Origin: UBA4736 sp002404015
GTDB lineage: Bacteria; Chloroflexota; Dormibacteria; Dormibacterales; Dormibacteraceae
Assembly (NCBI GenBank): GCA_036747295.1
Contig: DAIOCN010000056.1
Location: forward strand, 1 to 5,655
Length of the DNA: 5,655 bases
Direction of reading: 5' to 3'
Position numbers and translations under genes: made by a program. Below the pieces are notes generated by a model. It was not told where the DNA came from and did no database searches. It was given only the letters and a program-made list of their open reading frames with translations. How positions within the stretch are numbered: position 1 is the stretch's first letter; each line of letters begins with the position of its first letter. This document shows, one piece after another, positions 1 through 5,620 of the stretch.

Positions 1-87
1 AGGAGATCTGGAACGTAGGACTTGTAGTCGCAGCCCGATCGATCCGAGCGGGGTAAACCCGAGCCGGGGGCGGGATCCCAGCGGCGG

Positions 88-161
88 ATAACTTGAATTG
101 CCATACCTCTTGTTCAAGGATACCCATTAACCTTGAATACGTCACCTGCCAATTCAAGGTT
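88..161. promoter_or_regulatory. Phased array of four TTGAA/TTCAA half-sites (possible operator)
   Basis: Four 5-bp cores lie at 93-97 (TTGAA), 113-117 (TTCAA), 133-137 (TTGAA) and 153-157 (TTCAA). Their starts are exactly 20 bp apart and the orientation alternates. The flanks are partly conserved (C before and T after TTGAA; GG after TTCAA). The right-hand pair forms a perfect 10-bp inverted repeat, AACCTTGAAT at 129-138 and ATTCAAGGTT at 152-161, with a 13-nt spacer. The patch is more AT-rich than its surroundings. Near-two-turn spacing on the same DNA face suggests cooperative binding of a dimeric regulator, but no regulator is visible and the controlled gene would lie off the left edge or be the fragment at 201-602. 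It could also be a mobile-element end. Confidence 0.4.
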
Positions 162-200
162 GGCCGACAGCGCCGCTAGCAATGGGAATCGGCTTCGACC

Positions 201-602
201 CTACTCGAGACCACAGCTGGCGATAGCACAGGCCGAGGGCCACATCACCGGATCGAGCAGCCAGATTGGCTGGGATCGCCGGCTGGGGGACGCGAAGTCG
301 ATGCGGGCTTCGACGCCGAAGTGGTCGGACGCAAACATGGTGCGGCCGTCGGCCAATGCGACCTCTTCCTCGAAATGCAGTTTGGTAGTGACACTGACGG
401 AACCGCCAGACGGATGCCTGAAGAGGACGTGGTCGATCTGCTGGCCCGACGCCTCAGGCCTGTTGCTGCGGTACGTCACGGCCGGCGTCGCCGCCGCGTT
501 GCGAAGCCCGGTTCGGTTGAAGCAACCCGACGGCGACGTGTGCTCTGTCGACATCCTCTGCCTCGCAATTCTGAACTCCAACCGCGACCTGCTGGACTGC
601 AT
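201..602 (-). pseudogene. C-terminal fragment of an endonuclease/exonuclease/phosphatase (EEP) family protein
   Basis: The minus-strand frame ends at a TAG at 203-201. Its middle section, about residues 31-103 of the frame starting at 602 (about 512-294), reads like the end of an EEP-fold hydrolase: a TYRSN segment, then QQIDHVLFR (residues 54-62), and ASDHFGVEARIDF (91-103), whose Asp-His pair is the C-terminal catalytic signature of the family. Full EEP proteins are usually 250 residues or more and carry an N-terminal catalytic Glu and a GDxN motif; neither is seen here. Upstream on this strand the DNA is occupied by the plus-strand gene starting at 683, so the N-terminal half is missing. 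The first 30 residues and the last 30 (after 103) do not look like family sequence, which suggests further decay or frameshifts. Family-level substrates include nucleic acids, phosphoinositides and sphingomyelin; nothing here chooses among them. Probably non-functional. Confidence 0.6.
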
Positions 603-682
603 AGTCGTCCACGGTTCATGGCATTGTCGGGCGCCGAAGCACGCCTCCCGCGACTCTCCGGCATGATTGTCGGGAAACAGCC

Positions 683-1369
683 ATGAGCGAGCGCATTCTG
701 GGTTTCCGACTTGCCATCTACGTCTTCAAGGACGCCGAGATCCTCGACTTCGCCGCTCCCTACGGCGTCTTCTCGGTGGCGCGCCGCTTCGACCCCGAGC
801 TGGAAGCCTTCTTCGTCGCCGAATCGATGCGCCCGGTCCAAACCCAGGCCGGCTTCACGGTGCTGCCCAACTACTCCTTCTCCGACCAGCCCGCCATGAA
901 CGCCTTCCTCATCCCCGGTGGGTTCGGGACTCGGCAGGAGCTGAACAACGCCCACCTCCATGAGTACGTCCGTTCGCTGCCCGCCTCCTGCCTGATCACG
1001 AGCGTTTGCACCGGCTCGTGGATCTACGGCCGCATGGGCCTGCTGGACGGCCTGCCGGCAACAAACCGCAAGGAGCCCGACCGCGCGGAGATGGCCCCGC
1101 CCGGGAAGGTGCCGATCGACCGCCTGAAGGACATCGCGCCAGCCTGCGTCATCAGCCGCGCCAGGGTGGTCGACGCCGGTCGGATCATCACGGCCGGCGG
1201 GATCGCCTCGGGGATGGAGATGGGATTCCACCTGCTGCGGCGCGCCGGCTACGACGAAGCCTTCGTCGCGGAGGTCGCCAGGGTGATGGAGTACTCAGCG
1301 GCCTATGAGCTGTACCGCCAGGACCTCGAAGTCAATGGGGAGGCGCCTCTCGCCGGCGCCCGCGCCTGA
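683..1369 (+). CDS. DJ-1/PfpI family protein (class I glutamine amidotransferase-like)
   Basis: A 228-residue protein, the usual length for single-domain DJ-1/PfpI relatives. The N-terminal strand LAIYVFKDAEILDFAAPYGVF (residues 10-30) is the family's opening motif, with the acidic D22 after it. FLIPGGFG (75-82) and SVCTGSWIYGRMGLLDGLPAT (107-127) follow; C109 in the nucleophile elbow is the likely catalytic Cys. The CTG arrangement resembles isonitrile hydratase and GlxA-type domains more than the PfpI protease, which has Cys-His. The usual ATTHW after the elbow is replaced by ATNRK (126-130). ITAGGIASGMEMGFHLL (169-185) is the conserved C-terminal helix start. No AraC DNA-binding domain is attached, so it is more likely an enzyme than a regulator. 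The ATG at 683 places the motif at the right distance from the N-terminus; the Shine-Dalgarno (GGGA near 672) is weak. The nearest in-frame upstream stop is at 602-604. It converges on the minus-strand operon. The substrate is unknown. Confidence 0.9.
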   Translation: MSERILGFRLAIYVFKDAEILDFAAPYGVFSVARRFDPELEAFFVAESMRPVQTQAGFTVLPNYSFSDQPAMNAFLIPGGFGTRQELNNAHLHEYVRSLPASCLITSVCTGSWIYGRMGLLDGLPATNRKEPDRAEMAPPGKVPIDRLKDIAPACVISRARVVDAGRIITAGGIASGMEMGFHLLRRAGYDEAFVAEVARVMEYSAAYELYRQDLEVNGEAPLAGARA

Positions 1370-1454
1370 GGATCGCGGCCGCCAGACACCCGAGTGACCC
1401 TGGGGGCTCAGCGGCCCGCCGCCCGCGCCCATCCCGGATCTGATCACCGTGCCA

Positions 1455-1476
1455 GCCGGCCGCCGATGGCGCCGGC
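1455..1476 (-). terminator. GC-rich hairpin just after the cyclase stop (possible terminator)
   Basis: The sequence folds as GCCGGC, one bulged C, GCC, a GAT loop, then GGCGCCGGC: nine base pairs with a 3-nt loop. It begins one base after the cyclase stop codon (1480-1478) on the minus strand, in the 108-bp gap between two converging genes. No T-tract follows on either strand, so it is not a textbook intrinsic terminator. Such U-less hairpins are proposed to act as terminators or 3'-end stabilisers in GC-rich bacteria. The rest of the gap (1370-1454) shows only a GCGGCCGC palindrome at 1375-1382. Confidence 0.4.
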
Positions 1477-1477
1477 G

Positions 1478-2128
1478 TCAAAGGTCGGCCACGATACGCG
1501 CCGGAGCGCCGTCCGACCCCACGATCGGAATCGGCAGCGCGTAGGCGTTGAACCGCCTGCCGGCCACCTGGTCCAGCCGGTTGAGGTGCTCCGCCACCAG
1601 CACCCCGGAACCCAGGAGGTGCCGGTGCACCGGCCAGTCGAAGCCGGGCGGTCGGAGGGCCTCGGGCATGTCCGGCGTCGCGACGTCGATCGCCAGCAGC
1701 TTGATGCCCTTCTCCACCAGCCATCTGGCGGCGTCGACCGAAAGGTACGGGTGGTGGTGATATCTCTGGTGGTCGCCGTGGAAGTGAACGTCCCAGCCGG
1801 TCCGGATGAACACGATGTCGCCGCGCTCGGCCCGCGGCGAGCTCGCCTCCAGGTCGGCCACCGTGATCTCCTCACCGCCGGCGCGATCGACCTGCCAGCA
1901 CACCGCCGGGCCGCTGACCTCCTCGAGCTCGATCTGGTCGGCACTCCGGCCGCCGGGGATGAAGTGGCAGGGCGCGTCAACATGCGTCCCGGCATGGACG
2001 GCGGCCGACACGCCGGTCACGTTGACCCCGCGATCCTCCAATCGGACCAGGCGCTCGACCCGCACCGGCGGGAAGAGCTTCTGCGAGAACATGCCGTCGC
2101 GGTAGGGCTGGGTCAGGTCGACGAGCAA
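1478..2128 (-). CDS. Cyclase family protein (kynurenine formamidase-like metal hydrolase)
   Basis: A 216-residue protein, normal for the cyclase family (PF04199 type), whose members hydrolyse amide or ester bonds of small acids with bound divalent metal. The hallmark HAGTHVDAPCHF sits at residues 45-56, giving H45, H49, D51 and H55 as the expected metal and catalytic ligands. Later come the TGWD motif (110-113), an unusual HHHP run (124-127), LLAIDVATPD (144-153) and the C-terminal VHRHLLGSGVLVAEHL (167-182), whose H168/H170 and E180 match the second ligand group. Start choice: the frame is open to an ATG at 2206, but that lies deep inside the upstream gene. A strong GGAGGTGA (2141-2134) is 5 nt upstream of a TTG at 2128, so I take that TTG as start; a GTG at 2137 would overlap the ribosome binding site. 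It is last in a three-gene operon, 1 nt after the dehydrogenase stop. Kynurenine degradation is not implied, since no other gene of that pathway is present. Confidence 0.88.
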   Translation of the reverse strand: MLVDLTQPYRDGMFSQKLFPPVRVERLVRLEDRGVNVTGVSAAVHAGTHVDAPCHFIPGGRSADQIELEEVSGPAVCWQVDRAGGEEITVADLEASSPRAERGDIVFIRTGWDVHFHGDHQRYHHHPYLSVDAARWLVEKGIKLLAIDVATPDMPEALRPPGFDWPVHRHLLGSGVLVAEHLNRLDQVAGRRFNAYALPIPIVGSDGAPARIVADL

Positions 2129-2129
2129 C

Positions 2130-3197
2130 TCATTCACCTCCAAGCACGAGGATCGGCGCGCAGGCGCTGAGGGCCTCGCTGTCGAGCTCCCAGGCCAGGC
2201 CGGCACGGGTGGCCTCGCTTCTCCCCGTGCTCGCGTTGACGATCCCGAGCGCCCGGTCGCGCTCCACCCCTTCCCGGACGGCCAGGGGGATCAGCTCCCG
2301 GCCGGCCAGCAGGCAGACCGCCGCGATCGCCCTCCCCATCTCGTGCACCGTCCCGCCACCGCCGGAAGGACGGCTCTGGAAATGCTGGTGGATCCGGGTG
2401 AAGTCGGCGGCCGCGCCGAGTTCCGCCAGCGCGGCCCGCCAGACGGCGTGGACGCTCTTGGTGACGGCCAACGGCAGTGCGTGGGCCTCCGCCATCCGAA
2501 GCGCGGTCGCCACGTCCTTCTCCATGAAGCCGGCGGTGAAGCCCGCAGCGTAGCTGCCCGGGAGGATGTCGCGAGGGAACTTGACCTCGGAGTTCTGGCT
2601 CCTCGCCGGGCCACGATTCCAGTCGGCGATCACGGCACGGGGGTCAGCCCCGGCGCGCGCGGCCCTCACTAACATCTCGGCGGTCATCGCAAGCGACGCG
2701 GCCGATAGCGCGTTGTTGACCGCCTTCATGGCGTGGCCGGCGCCGAGGGGCCCGGCCCACACGATGTTGGAGGCAAAGGCGGAGAGCGCCGGCCGGGCCA
2801 GCTCCAGCAGCTCGGCCGGTCCGCCGGCCATCGCCGTCAGCCGGCCCTCGCGCGCCCCCGCCACACCTCCGCTGAGCGGGACGTCCAGCATCCGGATCCC
2901 GCGTCTCGCCAGCTGCCCGGCCACCAGCCGGGTCGTCGCCGGCAGCGAGCTGGTGAGGTCGACCAGGAGTGGCGGCGGGACCCGCACGGCGGCCAGCTCG
3001 GACGCGGCCTGGCGGACGCCGGCCTCGTCGGGAAGGCAGAAGAAAGCGAGCTCTGCGCCGCCGACCGCGAGGGCGAGGCTGGCTGCGAATCCCGCTTCAT
3101 GCCGTACGTCATAGAGGGACAGCTCGTGTCCGGCTCGGCGCAGGCGTTCGGCGATGGCGCTTCCCATCCGGCCCACACCGATGAGCGCCACACGCAT
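2130..3197 (-). CDS. 3-hydroxyisobutyrate dehydrogenase-like NAD(P)-dependent oxidoreductase with extra C-terminal domain
   Basis: A beta-hydroxyacid dehydrogenase of 355 residues. The Rossmann motif ALIGVGRMGSAIAERL (residues 4-19) begins directly at the N-terminus, which fixes the ATG at 3197. CLPDEAGV (54-61) and the substrate-binding DVPLSGGVAGAREGRLTAMA (105-124) follow; the latter corresponds to the family's DAPVSGG motif. MKAVNNALSAASLAMTAE (157-174) carries the catalytic Lys, K158, and the N161/N162 pair. FMEKDVATALRMAEAHALPL (224-243) is the conserved end of the all-helical domain. Family members of this type usually stop near 290-300 residues. Here about 70-80 more follow, and residues 285-335 look like a second, degenerate copy of the first part of the helical domain. 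The family oxidises or reduces short beta-hydroxy acids such as 3-hydroxyisobutyrate, tartronate semialdehyde or threonate; the substrate here is not determined. It is the middle gene of the operon: 48 nt after the enolase-superfamily gene and 1 nt before the cyclase start. Confidence 0.88.
   Translation of the reverse strand: MRVALIGVGRMGSAIAERLRRAGHELSLYDVRHEAGFAASLALAVGGAELAFFCLPDEAGVRQAASELAAVRVPPPLLVDLTSSLPATTRLVAGQLARRGIRMLDVPLSGGVAGAREGRLTAMAGGPAELLELARPALSAFASNIVWAGPLGAGHAMKAVNNALSAASLAMTAEMLVRAARAGADPRAVIADWNRGPARSQNSEVKFPRDILPGSYAAGFTAGFMEKDVATALRMAEAHALPLAVTKSVHAVWRAALAELGAAADFTRIHQHFQSRPSGGGGTVHEMGRAIAAVCLLAGRELIPLAVREGVERDRALGIVNASTGRSEATRAGLAWELDSEALSACAPILVLGGE
2134..2141 (-). 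promoter_or_regulatory. Ribosome binding site for the cyclase gene
   Basis: On the minus strand GGAGGTGA is an almost perfect anti-16S match. It is formed by the last codons of the dehydrogenase gene (Gly-Gly-Glu followed by TGA). It is 5 nt from the TTG at 2128 and supports translational coupling of the two genes. Confidence 0.7.
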
Positions 3198-3245
3198 GCC
3201 TTTAGCGTATTCGCCTCTGCGGCGATCGAGCCGCGCGCCCGCCGG

Positions 3246-4346
3246 CTATCCGGGTGGGAAGACGTCGGACCGGAAGCGCAACCCCAGGCCGGGCTCTTCG
3301 CTGGGCGCCAGCCGGCCGTCGCGCGGCAGCGGGGGATCTTCGAACAGGTCCGAGTACCAGGGCACGTACTCCAGAAGGCCGTCCGGCTGGAAGGCGCACA
3401 TGAGGTGGACGGAGACCTCCGGGAAGAGGTGCGGCGAGACTGGCACCGAGGCGGCCCTGGCGGCCCGTGCCGCGGTGGCCCAGCCGCTGACCCCGCCCAT
3501 CCGTTCCAGGTCCGGCATCAGGAAGCTGACCGCCCCGGTTGCCAGGCCGGGCTCGACGTCGAGCATGCCGAACCACGACTCACCGGTCGCGATGGGCAGG
3601 CCGGTCGCCTCGTGGATGGGACGCAGGCTCTCGTAGTCCTCGGCCGGCACCGGCTCCTCCAGCCAGTGCAGGCCGTAGCCGGCCAGGAGCCCTCCGGTCT
3701 CGATCGCCTGCGCCCGGCTCCAACCCTGGTTGGCGTCCGCCATGAGGGTCGCGTCGCCGCCGACCGCGTCGCGCACCGCCGCAACCCGCCGGGCGTCCTC
3801 GTCGGGCCGCCCGGAGCCGATCCGAACCTTCATCGCGTCAAAACCGGCCGCCGTCCTGGCCCTCGCCAGCCCGGCCAGCGCGCCGACCTCGGAACCGAGC
3901 CAGAGGCTGTCGCTGGCGTAGCACCGGACCTCTCGCCGGGCGCCGCCGAGCAAAGACCAGAGCGGTTCCTCGCGCAGCCGTCCGGCGATGTCCCAGCAGG
4001 CCGTGTCGAGTGCGGCCACCGCCATGATCGCGGCCCCCCGCAGGCCCATGAAGCGAATCCCGCGGTGGAGCCTGCGCTCCAACGCCGGCAGGTCGGCGGC
4101 GTCCTGACCGACCGCCGTCCGGCCCAGCTCCCGGACCATCGACTGGAGAGCGGCCGCCCATCCGGCACCAAAGGCGAAGATGTGGCCGATACCGTCAACA
4201 CCGCGGTCGGTGGAGACGCGGACGAGGACGTGGTGGCAGGTGCTGGAATCGTGGATGGCGGTGCGGATCGGCTCGGCCAGGGGGAGCCTGACCACTCGCG
4301 TGGCGACGCCGGTGATCCTCGCCGGCCGATCATCCCTGGCGCCCAT
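3246..4346 (-). CDS. Enolase superfamily protein, mandelate racemase/muconate lactonizing enzyme type
   Basis: A 366-residue protein of typical length. The N-terminal capping domain (about 8-125) precedes a modified TIM barrel. Barrel residues follow mandelate-racemase order and spacing: K173-V-R175 (the KxK position), metal ligands D204 (in MADANQGW), E230 (in WLEEP) and E256 (in ATGES), then D279, H306 (in SPHLFPE) and E326 (in LLEYVPW). From memory of mandelate racemase (K164, D195, E221, E247, D270, H297, E317), each interval is identical. The D279-H306 dyad places it in the mandelate racemase subgroup, which includes acid-sugar dehydratases. The second Lys of KxK is Arg, which argues against true mandelate racemization. 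The likely reaction is proton abstraction next to a carboxylate followed by dehydration or epimerization of a hydroxy or sugar acid. The frame is open to 4496, but family alignment starts near the ATG at 4346; the Shine-Dalgarno there is poor. It is first in the operon and divergent from the HAD gene. Confidence 0.9.
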   Translation of the reverse strand: MGARDDRPARITGVATRVVRLPLAEPIRTAIHDSSTCHHVLVRVSTDRGVDGIGHIFAFGAGWAAALQSMVRELGRTAVGQDAADLPALERRLHRGIRFMGLRGAAIMAVAALDTACWDIAGRLREEPLWSLLGGARREVRCYASDSLWLGSEVGALAGLARARTAAGFDAMKVRIGSGRPDEDARRVAAVRDAVGGDATLMADANQGWSRAQAIETGGLLAGYGLHWLEEPVPAEDYESLRPIHEATGLPIATGESWFGMLDVEPGLATGAVSFLMPDLERMGGVSGWATAARAARAASVPVSPHLFPEVSVHLMCAFQPDGLLEYVPWYSDLFEDPPLPRDGRLAPSEEPGLGLRFRSDVFPPG

Positions 4347-4467
4347 GTGGCGCCACCAGGCTACAGGGGTTTGCGGTTTCGCAAGGTTGTTTGTCGCGGG
4401 CCCACCCTGGCCTCGGTCCGGCCGAGCGCCCTCCCGCCGGCGCCCTCCCGGGCTGACAATGCCGGGC
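4347..4467. promoter_or_regulatory. Divergent intergenic region with operator-like palindromes
   Basis: This 121-bp gap separates two genes read in opposite directions, so it should hold both promoters. A perfect inverted repeat, TTGCG-gttt-CGCAA, lies at 4371-4384 in the only AT-richer patch of the gap, a plausible site for a dimeric regulator. A second perfect palindrome, GTGGCGCCAC (4347-4356), abuts the ATG of the minus-strand gene and could instead affect its translation. I cannot identify convincing -35/-10 pairs on either strand. Confidence 0.4.
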
Positions 4468-5151
4468 ATGGACGTGCGGGCGCTCGCCTTCGACATCTTC
4501 GGAACTGTGGTCGACTGGCGGGGCTCGATCGCCGAAGAGCTGGCTGGCCTGGTCGCGGACCCGGCGGGCTTCGCCCACGCCTGGCGCGACCGCTACCAGC
4601 CCTCGCTGGAGCGGGTCCGCTCAGGTGAGATCGGCTGGACCAAGCTGGACGACCTCCACCGGGCCTCGCTGGACGAGCTGCTAGCCGAGTTCGGGCCCGC
4701 CGAACTCGGCCTTCCGGAGCGAGAACGGCTCGTCCTCGCCTGGCACCGCCTTCGGCCCTGGCCAGATTCAGCGGCGGGGTTGGAACGCCTGCGTGGGCGC
4801 TTCGTGCTGGCGACGCTTTCCAACGGCAACTTCGGGCTGCTCGTCGACCTGACGAGGCAGGCCGGCCTCCGCTTCGACTGCATACTCTCCGCCGAGCTGG
4901 TCCGGGCCTACAAGCCGGATTCGCGCACCTACCGCATGGTGCCCGAGCTCCTGGGCCTGCGCCCAGAGCAGGTGATGCTGGTCGCCGCCCACCCGTACGA
5001 CCTCCGCGCCGCGGCGGGCGAAGGCCTCCGGACGGCCTTCGTCAGCCGGCCGCTGGAGTGGGGCCCGGGCGCCCCTCCGGCCGAGCCCGACCCCTCCTTC
5101 GACGTGGCCGCCGAGGATCTCCTGGACCTGGCCGATCGCCTAGGCGCCTGA
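4468..5151 (+). CDS. HAD-superfamily hydrolase, type II haloacid dehalogenase-like
   Basis: A 227-residue protein, the usual size of L-2-haloacid dehalogenases and their relatives. Motif I is FDIFGTVVDW (residues 8-17) with D9 as nucleophile and an aromatic residue in place of the second Asp of classical phosphatases, as in type II dehalogenases. AWRDRYQ (38-44) matches the cap segment that supplies an Arg (R40). Motif II is LSNG (117-120), motif III is YKPD (148-151) with K149, and motif IV is AAHPYDLRAA (173-182) with D178. In characterised L-2-haloacid dehalogenases motif IV reads SSNxxD, so the Ser and Asn are here Ala and His; dehalogenase activity is uncertain. The ATG at 4468 puts the nucleophile near residue 9 as expected; an ATG at 4459 would add three residues. 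It is divergent from the enolase-superfamily operon and probably shares its control region. It may act on a phosphorylated or halogenated organic acid. Confidence 0.88.
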   Translation: MDVRALAFDIFGTVVDWRGSIAEELAGLVADPAGFAHAWRDRYQPSLERVRSGEIGWTKLDDLHRASLDELLAEFGPAELGLPERERLVLAWHRLRPWPDSAAGLERLRGRFVLATLSNGNFGLLVDLTRQAGLRFDCILSAELVRAYKPDSRTYRMVPELLGLRPEQVMLVAAHPYDLRAAAGEGLRTAFVSRPLEWGPGAPPAEPDPSFDVAAEDLLDLADRLGA

Positions 5152-5193
5152 TGCGGAGACCGCTCGCGGATTGACGGGTGACCGGCGCTGCCG

Positions 5194-5227
5194 GAAACAG
5201 AAGCTGCGTGACCGATCTTCTGCTTTC
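5194..5227 (+). terminator. Imperfect inverted repeat downstream of the HAD gene (possible terminator)
   Basis: GAAACAGAAG (5194-5203) pairs with CTTCTG-c-TTTC (5217-5227), giving ten base pairs with one bulged C and a 13-nt loop. It lies 42 nt after the HAD stop and before the broken transposase. No T-run follows. It could be a weak terminator for the HAD gene or a relic of the element's end. A smaller hairpin, GCGG-aga-CCGC, directly follows the stop at 5153-5163. Confidence 0.3.
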
Positions 5228-5269
5228 GATTCATGGCGACCTGACGGGGCCTCGGACTGTTGGACTACG

Positions 5270-5620
5270 ATGCCCCGGACTCTCGCTTTCACCCCACCAG
5301 GAGGAGGGCGAATCGGCCGGCCGGCATTGTCTGCCGAGGTCCGCGAGCTGGTACTGCGACTCGCCCGCGAGAACTCGCGTTGGGGCTACCAGCGCATCAC
5401 CGGCGAGATGCGCCGCCTCGGCCATCGCATCTCCCCCACCACCGTCCGCAACCTGCTTCGGCGCTCCGGCTTACAGCCCTCGCCGCAGCGAGCACGACTG
5501 ACGTGGCGCCGCTTTCTCAGCGCTCAAGCGAGCTCGATTGTGGCCTGCGACTTCTTCACCGTGGATGCCATCGGCCTCACGCGCGCGTACGTCCTGTTTC
5601 TTGGCTCCTCGCTGAATTGA
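5270..5620 (+). pseudogene. Truncated DDE transposase/integrase (integrase core family)
   Basis: Counting from the in-frame ATG at 5270 (116 residues), recognisable sequence begins at GRPALSAEVRELVLRLA (16-32). It continues through RWGYQRITGEMRRLG (37-51), ISPTTVRNLLRRSGLQPSP (54-72, a helix-turn-helix), and TWRRFLSAQASSIVACDFFTVD (78-99). D94, in ACDFFTVD, is the first catalytic Asp of the rve/DDE core. Homologues are typically over 300 residues and continue with a YVLFFIEL..RRVH segment, a second Asp and a Glu. Here the match stops at YVLFL (about 5602) and a TGA follows at 5618-5620. Residues 1-15 do not fit the family; the frame one base behind reads FHPTRRR just before, so an N-terminal frameshift near 5310 is possible. 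About 90 upstream family residues are also missing. The frame is open upstream to a TTG at 5171, but that stretch shows no family match. Non-functional remnant of an insertion sequence. Confidence 0.75.

Noticed and set aside
1..88. Possible 3' end of a gene entering from the left edge (open frame to TAA at 86-88)
   Set aside because: At most 28 residues of Ser/Arg/Pro/Gly-rich sequence with no motif; two other frames are also partly open, so it cannot be supported.
1..130. tRNA or other structural RNA at the left edge
   Set aside because: No cloverleaf, T-loop consensus or CCA end could be found; only 4-bp stems such as CGGG/CCCG at 49-61.
88..161. CRISPR-like array
   Set aside because: Only 5-7 bases are repeated, orientation alternates, and spacing is 20 bp; CRISPR repeats are longer, in direct orientation and near-identical.
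623..674. Direct repeat ATTGTCGGG at 623-631 and 666-674 upstream of the DJ-1-like start
   Set aside because: Nine bases over a short distance with no matching inverted ends or third copy; too weak to call an operator or target-site duplication.
476..1231. Long minus-strand open frame opposite the DJ-1-like gene
   Set aside because: Low-complexity Gly/Arg/Asp-rich translation with no recognisable motif; it is the antisense shadow of a convincing plus-strand gene in high-GC DNA.
2733..4628. Very long plus-strand open frame (about 631 codons) opposite the operon
   Set aside because: It runs antisense to two well-supported enzymes, crosses gene boundaries, and its translation is Gly/Arg/Pro-rich without domains.
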